A stretch of DNA of 64,000 nt from Diploscapter coronatus. Taxonomy: Eukaryota > Nematoda > Chromadorea > Rhabditida > Rhabditidae. Below are positions 45,263 to 58,100 of the stretch, piece by piece. Each line of letters starts with the position of its first letter. The stretch's first letter is position 1. The DNA lies in assembly GCA_964036155.1 (NCBI GenBank), contig OZ038422.1, positions 33,875,201 to 33,939,200 of the forward strand. Direction: 5' to 3'. The translations under genes and the position numbers were made by a program. Under the pieces are notes generated by a model that saw nothing but the letters and a program-made list of their open reading frames with translations, searched no databases and had not been told where the DNA came from.

Positions 45263-46741
45263 ATCAGAAGACAAATCTGAAATTATGGTAAAATGTGACA
45301 AGACGTTCTATATGTATAGGCAAGGTTTATACAGCTCACGACTGCTTAGTTTTTTCTTACTTGAATTGATTTCTTCATTTTATTTTATCGATTCAAATGC
45401 ATTCCGAAAATTGTTTTAATTTGTCGAATGTTCAATAAAACATTGTTTTTATTCGTTCTGTTCTAAGATAGTTGATATCCAAAGTGTAGCATCCTGTCTT
45501 GTAAGATAAAATTCACACATTACTGGTGTCAGAATACAGTCTATGTACACCAATTATCCTGTTAAAACCACCTTGTGGATATCTGGAAATTCTGACTAAT
45601 TGTAATTGAAACAATACTACTATTTACAAAGTATTAGTTTGAGTGAAGAAACTCCACCGGAAAACAAGCTAGTTTTAACAGACTAATGTGCCTACATTCT
45701 GATCATTAACCGATTTCGATCATGCTTTATACCGGATTCAGAAAAGATCTGCAACTGGTAATGTAGGGCTTCATTCTTGCGAAATTAACCCACATTTACT
45801 TGCACAAATCAAAGCTTCGATGGCGCAGTAGGCAGCGCGCATGACTGTTAGATACAAGTGCGTTGCAAGCATCATGAGGACGACAGATCGAAACTGTCTC
45901 GAAGCGTTATTTTTGCAAAAACTCCAATTTGCTTTTCGATGATTTTACAAGGGAAAATACTTTATTCTTTTTGCATCAAATTCAATTCAATCGGTAAAAA
46001 TATCAATTTGTTCAAATGCTCAAATCAAGAAAAAATTATAATTCAAAGAATGACCGAGTTTCGCAGGCTAAACATGGAATACTAGAATGTGATCGACGAA
46101 AATTTCAATAGGATAGAGCATTTTAAGCACAGCTCAGGGGGCATATGGAAAATTCCAGATAGAATGACAAAATTTATGAGTTTTCACAAAGTTTTCTAAA
46201 CTTCGAAAAAACATTCTTTTCAATCCTTCAGAATCTAATAGGAAACTCAATGAAGTATTCGAAATTAAAAATTTCACTAGATTTTGAAGGGGTTTCAAGG
46301 ATCTTTGTATAATTCGCCAGTTCACGATGACCACCATTTGCTAAATTTATCAGGCTTTAGAGCTAGGAAGTGTAGGGACAAGAACATGAATCGTTGAATT
46401 TTACAAATGGTAGCCACGACGAACTGGTGAATTATACAGGAGGCCAATAGTCAAAAGTCAGACCTAGGGAGCATTCGAGTTAACTTAAAAAATATGCAAG
46501 GGGTAGATTGAGGGTCGAAATTTACATTATGACTGAGTACACGCAATGAAAATCTATTTTAAAAATTTTAGGTTAGAGATACAAGATTGTGAAGTAAATA
46601 TAATAGGGGGTAGATCGCAGCGCGATCATTCTGATTTAAGTCCTTCCTAGGTCTGTGAAAAGTTCCATTTTTCGAAGTCGTGATATACAAAATATTGGAA
46701 TTTTCGAATATTTGTAAGAATTGCCGAATTTTTGTATGATT
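45263..46741. other. Intergenic, convergent gene ends
   Basis: Besides the tRNA-like gene, about 1.4 kb holds nothing I can identify. AATAAA near 45433 may serve the chemoreceptor gene. Composition returns toward the genomic norm after about 46100. Confidence 0.45.
45814..45906 (+). tRNA. tRNA-like gene with intron, anticodon GTT by position
   Basis: A 93 nt cloverleaf can be drawn. The acceptor stem is GCTTCGA/TCGAAGC with G following. The D arm is GCGC-AGTAGGCA-GCGC, the anticodon stem CATGA/TCATG, and the T arm GACAG-ATCGAAA-CTGTC. The A and B boxes are present (TGGCGCAGTAGG; GATCGAAAC, with A for the usual first T of GTTCGAAAC). The anticodon stem encloses 27 nt rather than 7, implying an intron of about 20 nt. 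With the intron after position 37, the loop starts CTGTTA and the anticodon is GTT (Asn). The D arm looks more like tRNA-Met or tRNA-Trp, so identity is uncertain and a pseudogene is possible. Confidence 0.65.
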
Positions 46742-49700
46742 CTAGCAATTTCTGGAGTGGATGAGGTACTTGCAGCAGTGAGTGAGCAGTTGCTTGCCGT
46801 TCACGAGCTGGTCGTTGTGTCGCGTGTAGATGTCCACGCCGTACTGGCCCTCCTCGGGGAAGTCGATGTAGATGTGCACCTAGATTTTTCCATCATATTC
46901 TAATTTTTAAATGTTTTATTTGAATTTCTTAGTCTAATATTCAAATTTTCAGTAATTCTCCTTTTCAACGAAAGTGTTAAACCTGAATCGAATACTGCTT
47001 TGTTCAATTGAATGAAGGATTTTCCATCAAAAAGTTTAGCTATTTGAATTTTCCGAAAAATAGTATGAAAAAGAAATTTTAATGTTTAACTTACCGTATC
47101 TCCCCGCATGACTGTCTTGGAACAACTCTGCAGAATTCTATCCTCCGTTCGATTTCTATGAAGAGAAGCTACGAATTCCGATAGGGGTTTTGTCATTTTG
47201 AAGCGAACTTCCACGTGCCGGGAGCAATTGATTATGGGCTCTAAAGGATTTTTTCTTAGAAAATTCAAACGATTGATTTTCGAATGCTCACCTGGATGAG
47301 ACATAGGAATAAGTCCGAATAATCGAGTTGCTTTTGCGGGTCCCCATTCACCCGAAGCGCATTCCGGCAAAGGTACCATTATCACTTGCAGACTCTCACA
47401 GACAACCTGAAAATCAGTGTTTATCAGGATTCAAGCAAAAAAGGCCTTCTGTAGTTCACACCCTTTTTGAAGAGATAATAGGAAGAGATATAGGGGAAGA
47501 GAAGAAGTGGGCGTGGGTGTGGAATACAGAAGGCCAGCAAAAATCTCTAAGTCTATTTATGGCAATCTAGAAATGTCATCACATCTTCATAATTAAATGT
47601 GACGATTCGTCCAAATTGCGGTCTACTTTTCGTAAAATCGAATTTGAAAATATCATTTTGCATTGTTAACTTGAATGAAAACACGAAATGTGAATTTTCG
47701 TCTGGTGAAATATCTCGAAAGATGAACTCGAGCCCGAAAATATCGATACCTTGAATTTGCAGACGGATTTGAATTTAATGGGTTGGCCGGTGAGGTAGTG
47801 GCCGGATGAGACGGAATTTGCGAAAATGTCTAGCAGCAGAGGCCTAGTAGAAGGAGCGTGCACTCGGAAGGAGACGAGCTGAAAAGTAAAACTGATAAAT
47901 TGGCATTTTCAACATTTGTAATTTGAAGTAATGCTACTGAGTAAAGTGATCATTAATTTATCGATTTTCTATTTTAAAATTTAGGAAAAACAACAGAAGT
48001 AATCATCCGCATGATAAAAAGATTGAACACTCTATTCAAAATTCTCTCGATTTCTTTCGAATTTAAACAAAAAATTGCAGTTTTCTCAAGATACGTAAAA
48101 AATTAGCATACGTCTTCAGTAACACTCTGCATGACGAATCGCTTGAGCGACAAGCCATTTATGGTGTTCTCTTCGGAGTCGAAGAATTTCAGATTGTAGT
48201 GGAAAATGAGGGAATGAGCCTCTTTTACAGGCAGCCTAACTGCCACTGTCGCTGCTCCACTTCGGTCAGTCTGGAAATAAAAAAGAATCATTTCCCAAAA
48301 ATTTATCATAGAATTAGAAAATTGCTATTTTTTTCAGACAAACTTTATCATAGATGGCAAATATGCTAATTAAAACTCGATATTTTTGAAAAAGCAATAA
48401 GTCAGACGTACATAAATAATGCTTTCCAGCTGCGGATCGGTGAAGGAGAGACCGTATTTGAAGAAGAGCGACCGGACGAAGGGTATTCGCTCGAATTGCG
48501 ACAGGGAAATCGGCCGCGGTAGGAGTTGCCATTCGGCCTGCTGAGGGAAGAACTCGTAGATGAATTCCTGCAATTTCGATTTTGGCAATTTTTCTTAGAA
48601 TTTAGGAAAGCTTGTAAAGTAGTGCTCTTTGCTGAGATAGCATTGAATCGATAATAACTTCCCAATACTATTTCATTCAAGGTGGTTACTTTGGCGGAGT
48701 GACTTTTCTCATCACTCACACTTTTGGGAAGGTTCTTCCTTGAAAGAGTAAGTGGGGGAAAGGCATGCTGCCGGTTACTTTTAGGTAGTTATGCAGTTAT
48801 TTTTACAAGTTACCGAATTTTGGATTTTATTTTTAAAGGAGAAATAGGATGAAGATTGTAGTCATAAGCCGTATTATTTCTGATTTTTCTCGATTAAACT
48901 ACCTCAGGATCAGTCATGAAGTAGTGATCATCGTATTCGTATCGTAGATTTCCGTCTGGCGTCCTGTTATCGGCTGCATCTTTGGCATTCCTGAAAAACG
49001 CCATTATTCTAACTTCAATTTTTTATAAGTTCTGTATAAGTTAGGATAAAAATGAAATCTTATTCGAATTCAAGACTCCAAGACTCACACAAGATGTCTA
49101 GCTCCCCAATTACACTGCACGAATCGCCAGGATCCATCCAAATACACCGCATTCCAGGTGTTTCTGAAGCGGTGGTCGTCGAACGAATATCCGGGCTGAT
49201 ATCCAGCCGATTTCGAGAAGCCCTTGATCACCACACAGTGGAGACCCGCGTAACTGAAAATGCGAGGAATCATTGGTGGGAATTAATCAAAGTAGTACCG
49301 AAAAAAACTGACAAAATTATCATATGAGTTTTTAGTTGAAAAGTTAATATCCAACATTCTATTACTTTTTAACTGGCCCAAAATACTCATATTCATTACA
49401 TTTTGTGGTGCTACTTTTATGAATTAACTCATTGACTTTTTTTATCATTTTTCAGAAATTTTCCCATTACATTCATCTATATAAGTAAAAAATGTTGAAC
49501 AAGAACTATTATCTTAGTTGGTTAAAACTTATTTGATTGATGTTTTTCACCATATCATAGTACAATTTTCAAATGGTCGAATTATCTCTAAAAACATACC
49601 TGCACAATCTCTTGAACAGCACGTGATAACTCTCGGTGCCATATTTGATGCCTCTCAAGAGCCCCATCGGAGTGTCTGATTTAATCGAATCGTCGAATGT

Positions 49701-52173
49701 CATCGTGTTCAGATTCTTGATCGTTATCCATCGGTAAATTGCTCTGAAAATCAAATTTATGATTTATTTTACAAAAAAATAACCCAATCATTTTCAATAA
49801 AACAATTTGTGGGCAACTGGAACCAAATTCTCAGGCCATACGAAACAAGGTGGGGGAAAGATTCTTTCTCCTACCATTCTTTCACTTTACTTCGCATGGC
49901 TTAAGGGATTAGAAGCATAAAGTTTTCAAATAACCGATCGTTTGCCTGCAAGAAAGAAACGAACCTAGCAACATCGACATCCGATCTGGCTCCAGATGAC
50001 AGAGCTCTAACCAAATCCGTGAAGGAGGCCACATCTGACTTAGCATAGTGTACTGCTACTTCGTCGATAGTCTTAAATGCAAAAATTTTATTTTTTTGCA
50101 GAAATCATCAAATTTTTTAGACTTTGAAATTTGGAATTAAGATTTAATCTACTTTCTGTTGTCCCCGAGATGAGCCTTTAGTATGCACTCTACGTCTATA
50201 ACCTGCGAGACGCAAAGGCAATGGTTAAGCTCGCGGGTATCCCTTCCCCTCTTTCTTTGCAAGGGTTCATCTCGGAGACGATGGAGAGTGTACGTCGAAA
50301 GATCCAAGTTAGCATACCGCAAAGAACTCCGTATTCGTGTAGATGTCTCGTTTGCTACAGGAGGGGGGCATTGGAGGAGGCGGTGTCGTGGGGTAATCAT
50401 CATTATTATATTCCTGAAGAATATCTAATAAATTCGAAAAGTAAGAAAAAATGATAATTTGAACAAAAATGATTCGTCCTAGAGATAGACAAATTTTAAT
50501 TCTGATAATCTAACAATTTTGAATGTTTAAGAATATACATTTTCATCAATTCAGAAAATCAATCCAAAATCTTCTAATTTTCAAGAAAAAGATCGTTTTT
50601 TCCATACCTGTCTCTGAGCCTTGAATAGATCCAACATTTCTTTCGCCTGTTTGTCGACTAATTCTGCAGTACGGTGCCTTTCTCGTTCCTGAAATTCGAA
50701 GATTAAAATTTTTTCCGTTTTTTATTAATTTCCCACCCTCCGTTTAGAATGTAATGTTTCGAGCTTCTTTTCCCTTTTGAGAGTCAAGTGTCGAATCAGA
50801 TCATCTTTGTCCTTATGTTTCGCTATGCCTGATTCGTACTTCTTGGCGAAATCTGCTAGGGCCTTCTCCCACTCTTCCTGTAATTTAGATTTTTGAAAAC
50901 CGATCAAAAATGATATTTACAAAAAAACAAAATTCCAACTTCTAAAAGTCAATACTTTCAAAATTATGAACTATAAAAATGAACCAACCCTGGTCTCACT
51001 CTCAAAATGTTCGCTCTCCTTTATACGTTCATTTTCGAAAGACTCGTAGAGTTCATCTTCGTCATGGCGGTGCAACAATTCTAGGCGAGTTTGGGCATCG
51101 TAATCCTGGAAAATTTCTTAAAATATTCATTTTTTGCAATTCTTTCTATTAAAATTTCCTACCTACTGCAATACCCCTTTTTATATCAATTTTGCTTTTT
51201 ATTAGAATAAAATTTCTAAGTAATTTTTTTACAGATCATGGAAAATGAAGAAGAGTGCGAGAAAGTTCGAAATTAAAAAAAAAAAAAAAAAAAAATGTAA
51301 CTAAACATTTTTCTTACCACAATATACTTTGCCCCTTGATGCTCGATTTTTGGGTATGGTTTTGCGACTTGTGTGGCTTTGATAGCGTGGGCGATTTTAA
51401 TATCATTCAGGCCGGCATCTCTTAAAAGTCAGCATAAAATCGAATTTTTCGGGAAAAAGTCAACAAACCGTCTATGATTTGGAATATTCGACTGTTTATT
51501 ATCGCCATTGACTTTGCCATCTTTTTCCCCTTTCTGCCCGACAACAACTGAATCGTGCGGACCGGCTATAGGCACGTGGTTTGCGCAATACACTTCCTGA
51601 AAGATCAATATTTTAGCCAATTCAAGCAATTTCTTACAGCTTCTTGTAAAAGCCGTGTACTAGCAAAATAGGGATAGGAGCCCGGTAGGTTAGGCTAGCT
51701 TTTTCTTCTAAAAATACTCTGCACATGCTGCTCATCTTGAGACAACATATAGTCTACCTCTCCCTACTCCTATCCCTTGTATACAGTCATATAGATTTGA
51801 CAAGTGTATGGCTTTTAAAAGAAGCCATTTTACTACTTTCTAAAATTCACCTTATCATTGATGTCATTCCGATTGTTGCAGTAGGTTTTCAGCGCCAGCC
51901 GGGTTCCGCAAATGTAGCATTTGAAACAGCCTGCAAATGAAAATATATTTGAAGTAGCAAGCAGGCGTTGGGACGTTTGACAACAAGATAAAAATTGATA
52001 ATAAAAAAAAGAAATTCACAATTCAGAAATATAAGGGAAAGTAAAAGATATAATTTTTAAAAGTTAAAGTGAAAAGTCGCACCTTGATGAAAGAAGGTGG
52101 AATCCTTTAGCGGACCGACTTTGTCCGTGGGGTAGACCTGCTTGCCGCAGCGATTGCACGTCTGCTTCGCCAT
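46742..52173 (-). CDS. ltd-1: LIM plus transglutaminase-like protein (LTD-1/KY type)
   Basis: A cytoskeleton-associated protein; worm LTD-1 is epidermal and human KY is a muscle protein. It starts MAKQTCNRCGKQVYPTDKVG, 8-12 bp after TTTTTTAG. The LIM domain continues HQGCFKCYICGTRLALKTYC and ends EVYCANH. A charged coiled coil follows (RLELLHRHDEDELYESFENE, EEWEKALADFAKKYESGIAK, RHRTAELVDKQAKEMLDLFK). The transglutaminase-like domain spans DVARAIYRWITIKNLN, LRGIKYGTESYHVLFKRLC, YAGLHCVVIKGFSKSAGYQP and FRNTWNAVYLDGSWRFVQCN. C-terminal KY-type beta domains (FIYEFFPQQAEWQLLPRPIS; AKATRLFGLIPMSHPG) end CKYLIHSRNC and TAG at 46742. The usual catalytic Cys and His positions read Thr (YGTESY, NTWNAV), suggesting a pseudoenzyme. 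Several introns hold MITEs. Confidence 0.92.
49811..49935. mobile_element. MITE family C, copy 1
   Basis: Starts GGGCAACTGGAACC and contains an inverted pair: GCCATACGAAACAAGGTG against the complement of CACTTTACTTCGCATGGC. It shares TCTCCTA.CATTC and TTCGCATGGCTT with the copy at 61095-61207. It lies in an intron of the LTD-1/KY gene. Confidence 0.75.
50161..50279. mobile_element. MITE family D, copy 2
   Basis: Starts GTCCCCGAGATGAGCCTTTA and ends CAAGGGTTCATCTCGGAGAC. It shares the internal GTCTATAACCTGC.AGACG with 31086-31249 but is about 45 bp shorter. It lies in an intron of the LTD-1/KY gene. Confidence 0.85.
51640..51840. repeat. Weak inverted-repeat element in LTD-1 intron
   Basis: Left AAAAGCCGTGTACTAGCAAA, then AGGGATAGGAG. 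The complement of the right side reads AAAAGCCATACACTTGTCAA, then AGGGATAGGAG. The arms are degraded, so it is probably an old MITE. Confidence 0.5.
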
Positions 52174-55100
52174 CCACTGGTTTTCTAAAAAAAAATTCGA
52201 TATTTTTCAAATATCTAACAAAATTTTTACAAATCTAAAAGTGTTTTCTTTTCAAGATTTCCTACAAGAATATTCGTTGTTCTATTTGCATAAATTTGAA
52301 AATCCATAAAACATCGAAAATTTTAGGAGTTTCTGAGAAACGTTCGATAAATGCTATTCTTGGAGTATAAACACAAAATTGATTCGTCCAAATATAGTGC
52401 GTGCCCTTGAAAACGACGATTGTATCTTTCGGGCGAATTAGGTTCGATTAGTCACTCGATTGGAATCTTCTGAATCTCGGGTGGAAAAGAGAGATGATGA
52501 CCGTATGTGTTTCCTGTAGGCCTATTCTTCCCCCTCTCATTCCCTCACTAAGCCAACCAGTTTAGTTCCTGTCAACTTTCGCCTTTCCCTCATTTTCTGA
52601 CTGATTCACTCCCGCAATCACTCATAATTCCCCGTTCGAAAAAAGCAGTCATTCAAAATTGCCAGCCATTTTATGCGCAGAATATGCAATGTGTTGTGAA
52701 TGCAAGTGAAAGTTCGCAATAATCTCAAAATGATGCCACATTTCGACAAAGCTGGATCAAGTTGAATTATGCAGGCATTTTGGAGGATTTATGTATTGTG
52801 AATGAAAATTACCTGAGTTTGTAGTTTACTCGGCTTTAGTCAGTTTCGACGTTTATCCCTCCAAACTCAGTCTCCAAATCTATTGACAATCAGTATAGCC
52901 CTGGAATTCATCTATTCATTTTTCCATCTAGAAAAATCAAGATTATCCCTCCCAAGAAAAAAACCTATTTCTATAATATTTTTTATATAAGTGTCCGGAT
53001 CCACGAAATTTCCGGAACCCTTCCTCGTGTAACCTTATAACGCAGCAAATTTGCTAGCCGTTTGCTTCTCGTGGAGAAGTTTTCAGATGTACCGGAGATT
53101 TCGTGGATACGAGCGTAGGCCCTACAAAAGTAGTATGCTTATCAATTTTGTTCTTCATCCCTTCATAACATTTTTAGATCAGTCCCTAAAAAGTAGCGTA
53201 TTCTCCAAATCATCCGTTTTTCTCTATCCCCTCATAATCCTTTATTCTTCAAATTCGTTATCTCACCGTGCGGCTTTTCAGCTTCTTTCTTTTTCGTTTT
53301 TGCCTGCTTCGTTTCGCACCTCTCTTCCTTTCTTCTGGCCGATTTGTTTGCTGTCGAATCGTAGCGCTTTTTCGATTGTTTCGGACTGCAAAATGAAGAT
53401 GAAAATGAGAAAATCTGCCCAATTTCTGTCAATCGAGAGATGCCTTTTTCGGATCGAGGAAAAACGAATTCAAGTCATTTTTGGGGAGAGAGATAGAATA
53501 AAATCATCTGTGACAAAGAGGGTTCTTGAAAAATCATGAAAACCCCGAAAATATTAGTGTTGAAAAAAGTTAAGCTAGAGAAAATGTAGGATAAAAATCA
53601 GAGAAGAGGGAATTTTCTAGTATTCAACAATGAATCATTATTATAAAATTCATTGACAAAATCTTGACGATTGTTAGAAGATCAGAAAGGAGGAAATCGC
53701 TTTGAAAACATCTGAATATGAATGTCGAAAGTTAGAAAGGTGAAATTTTGAACAGCGAAAAATGGCAAACAAGTCCTTTCTCATCGTTTCGCGTTGAATG
53801 GGGTTTATTTCATAGAATCGCTTGATTCGCGCATATTTGCATGTTTGTTTTGAGGGGCAAAATTCTCGTTTTGATGCGGTCAGAAAGAGTTTGCGCGAGC
53901 AAAGTGATTCATAGGCCAGGGTTAGATTGGGAAAAAAATGCTAAATACCAAATTTAGGCAAAACTAGAATAGGAATTAAAATTTGAAGAAAAAGATGCTG
54001 AAAATGGGAATTTTTGAAAGAGAAACTCAGGAAGTACATCTAATTGATCATCTGAAAAAGTCGAAATTGAAGCTTTTTAAAGGATTATAAGATTATAATA
54101 GAATCGATGAAAAATACAGGAAATGACCCCAAGGGAAAATTTGCATAAATGCATACAGACAGACAGACATGCAATGTAAACCCAGCTGGAACTAGGGAGA
54201 GACGAAGCGGTGCTTGTAAAGAAGGAATGAGATAACAAACAACATCAGACAGAGCTAAAAAGATGAACGCAGAGACAGGCCAACCATACGAGGGGATGAG
54301 AGATGTGAGATCGGACATTTTAAAGCAAATAAAGAAGAGGTCAATTTGGAGAAGATTTTGAACGCTGATTTAGGAAAATCAACTTTAATAATAAAAAAAA
54401 AGATTTTATCGGATAGAAATCGAAGCAAGAGTATTTTAGGGTAAATCATTTGGAAGATAAGGTATTTTTAATGATCTTCAATTTGAGAAGTTGGAACCTA
54501 AATTAGAAAGTTTCCCACATTCGCCTAGAAAAAAATTTAAAAAAAAAAAGACCAAGCTTTTCAGGTTTTTGATTTTTCTTAATCACCAAGATGATCATTA
54601 TCTTATTCTTATCAAAACATCTTCCCCTAAACAAGAAATCGAATCTGATTGAATGATGGAGTGAAAGCTGCTGCCCTGTTTCTCCTTTCAGCATTTATTC
54701 TCGTTGTGTTAATCGTTTTTTATCCGTTTTGCTACTACCGTTTTCCCCCAAATACGGAAAATCCTGTTTACATAGATGGAAAAGATGAAAAGACGTCGAA
54801 AAAGCGAGGAGAATGAAAGGCATGACGCAACTTGTGCATACAGAGCTCTTTTAGAGGATATCAAGATATTGGGAAAGATAGAAACTTGTCGGGAATATGA
54901 AAGGATAGAAAATAAGATCTTTTCGCTTTTTACATACTATTTGTTAAACTTGCAAAAATTTTCGATAAATAGGCTATATCAGAAATCCGATTGAAAGTGA
55001 CTGGATTTAGAGAATACAAAAGACAGTCTGAATGGAGCTCTGTAATTCCATTCAATTACCCTTTCCTGTTTCCAGTTTAGAGTTTACGAAAGGCAACAAC

Positions 55101-58100
55101 ACATCAATGTCAAAATGTGTACATGATTTAGTGTTTTTCTCTTCTAAAGAGAATAAATTTAGCAAGAAAGTTCGTTTTTGAAAGGAAATTCACATTATTG
55201 AGAGGAAAAAGTACTGGGGGGTTTTTTTTTTTTTAAAGAATGTACTTGAAACTTTTTTACCATTTAATAGGCAACAATCATGAATTTGCCAATGTTACAA
55301 TCAGCAACAGCAAAATAATACAAGAAAATGAATAATTAGTCGATTTTTTGTCTGTCCGAAAAAACATTTCTTAAAATAATCAGAGAGGTCAGCGTAAAAA
55401 AATCGTTACAGTCAATCTGAATTGACGCGCATAATGCATCGGAATTTTGCATTTTTTCTCGAAATACCATGGGAATTTTAGAGAATAAAAGAGACAAAAA
55501 ATAAAAGATTATGGAAAAGAAGAGGGGATTAGAGAATCAGAAAATATAGATTTTGGAAAGGAAGATCGTACAAAGAATCATATAAAAGCGAGAGATAATA
55601 AAAATCTAAGAGATTTATAGAAACAGAGACAATGAAATGCTAGGTAGGCCTAGAAGGAACACGGTTGGTAATTAGGTAAAGGAAGGAGGGGAGGGTCGAC
55701 CTCAATTTACAAAGAGAGGACGGAGACAGGGGACGAAAAGACATTACCTATGAAATATAATGAAATCTGAAGAGAATAGGTAAGAAGCTTGGATGTTCAA
55801 GCAGTAGGAAAAGACAGAACTGGATTAACCCAAGGCAGAAGCAGAAGCAGCAGCAGCATATCCCCTCTAATTTTGTCCCTTCTCCACTCACTGACTAACC
55901 AGGAATCGCCCCTCAGCCAGGGAAAAGGTAAATTACAAGACACGTACACAAGGCCAAAGAGGGGATATTCTAATTTGCATTCTAAAATAGATGGGCTATG
56001 AATAGAGCTAATGGAAAGAGGGGATATCATAACAAGGGAGTTTATGCGAATTTAATCATCATTTTAGGTAAGTATAGAACAAGAAAATTTTAGACAAAAA
56101 TCAAGGCGAATAGAATGGCAGTAGTAAATGATAGAGTTAGGGGGTTTTACACAAAGACATCGAGCTTAGGTAACTCCGATGGTAATCAATTCAGAAGTTT
56201 TGGCGGCGTAAGTCTCATGCCGACGAACTTCACGAGATTTTACACAAGATGGGAGTTTTTTTTCTTTAAAGTATGATATGAAGTGATAGTAAAATTTCGA
56301 AGTTTAGAAGTAGTCATGACCATGTCACCAAATTTTACGAGGTTTTACAGCAAATCGTGAGTTTGTCTAATCTGTTCGATGATAAAATTCAGAAGTTCTT
56401 ATTTGAGTGTAAGAATCGTAAATGAAACGTGAACGTTTTGAGAAGGAATAGATTCGTCTGACTGGGAGATTATGAAGGATCAGTTCTCTTCATCTTTAAA
56501 CTCTCTCGATTCTTCATACTATCTAGGGTAGAATCATTTTCCTGCCTCTTTTTCGCCTCTTATTATTCTATGATCTCTCAGATCATTTCCATTTCACTCA
56601 GCTTTGTTTGATCGTGGGACTAATGGAAAAGTTGAGTAAATCGAAGAAAATCAGAGAAATCGAGATGAGGTTTGCGATTTGATTGAAAATGGAAGTGGGA
56701 AAATGAAGAGCAGCGTATACTTCTTCCAACTGATAAAGTGAAACGAAATTTTTAAAACTCTTTAAATTAGCATAAGTGAATTGTAAGGAAAGAGTCTACC
56801 ATAGTGGTTTAAAATTGTATTTATAGAATTTGCAGAATGAAAATTCTAGAATTTCCAATTCCATGGTCATTTAGCAATAAACAGATGCTATATAGATTTT
56901 TCATCAGATAATGAATATGAATAGATGAATCGTCGAAAAATGCGAAAAATCCGTGGAATTCATTTCGGGCGAATCAAAGGGAAAAAAGTCAGATCTGGAA
57001 TGGAGTGAGAATGTGAAAATGACGTCTCTGCCTGCAGCATTTCCTGCATTTCGCAGATGGAATTGACGAAATGATGGAAAGCGGCAAAGATCTCGGGAAA
57101 AGGTGAAAAAAATGAAAACAGGCTGCAACAGCAGCAAGAACGTTCGAATAAAAATGAGCAAAGGGATTAGGTGTTGAAAATTGGGAATACGATTATTATT
57201 ATTATTGCTTCTCAATAATAATGAGCAGAGAATTAATTACAGTATGAGTATAATAAAGAAAAATATAAAACCAGACTGCAACAACGGTAGGGAATGTTCG
57301 CATAAAAATAAACGGAAGCAAATGGGTTATGAGGTATTGATCATTAGCGATGACCGTTTGTTGATATTATGAAGAGATGTTTTTCAAAAATGAATTTTAT
57401 GAATAACGTTCTCATAAAATCCCGAAGGCAAATAGGTTGTTTAGTCTAATAAATCATGATTATTTTATGATAATGAATACAGGTTCAATGAAAATATCAG
57501 ACTATTATCCAGAAAAATTTTATTCACGAGACTTTTAATTGGCAATATTCAATAAAACTCCACTTTCCTCGACAATGCATAGGTGTTATGAATGAAAATG
57601 ACAATCTCATAAAACTAATATAATTCTTCATTGTAATGAATACATATCCAATGATCTAATTTAATGAGACTGGTCTGTTTGTTCCAATTCGCAAGTGAAA
57701 GGATTGTTAATATTCATTTTGAAGAAGGCGAGAGATTAAATAATAAATGATGATGGATTTGAATAGATCTCAAAAGAAGAAACTTTTTTCTTTGCATAAA
57801 ATGAGGAAATTCAAGAAATATCTTGAGAGAAGAGAGAGAGATTTTGAGGATCGACATAACAAAAGAAGAAGAAGAAGAGTGCATAATAAATTGTCTGTAG
57901 AAAGCCGAGACTGTCGAGACACTTGTAATCATGCAAGAATAGCAAAATGAGCGAAGCTTTAGATGAATGAATTCTGAGAAATAGCATGGAAAATGAGAGA
58001 TAGAAAGATGGAGAATTAAGGGAATAGAGTGAAAGAAAAGATGTAGAAAATGAATGAATTTTAGAGATCATAGAAAAATGCGAGAAGAAAAGAGATAAAG

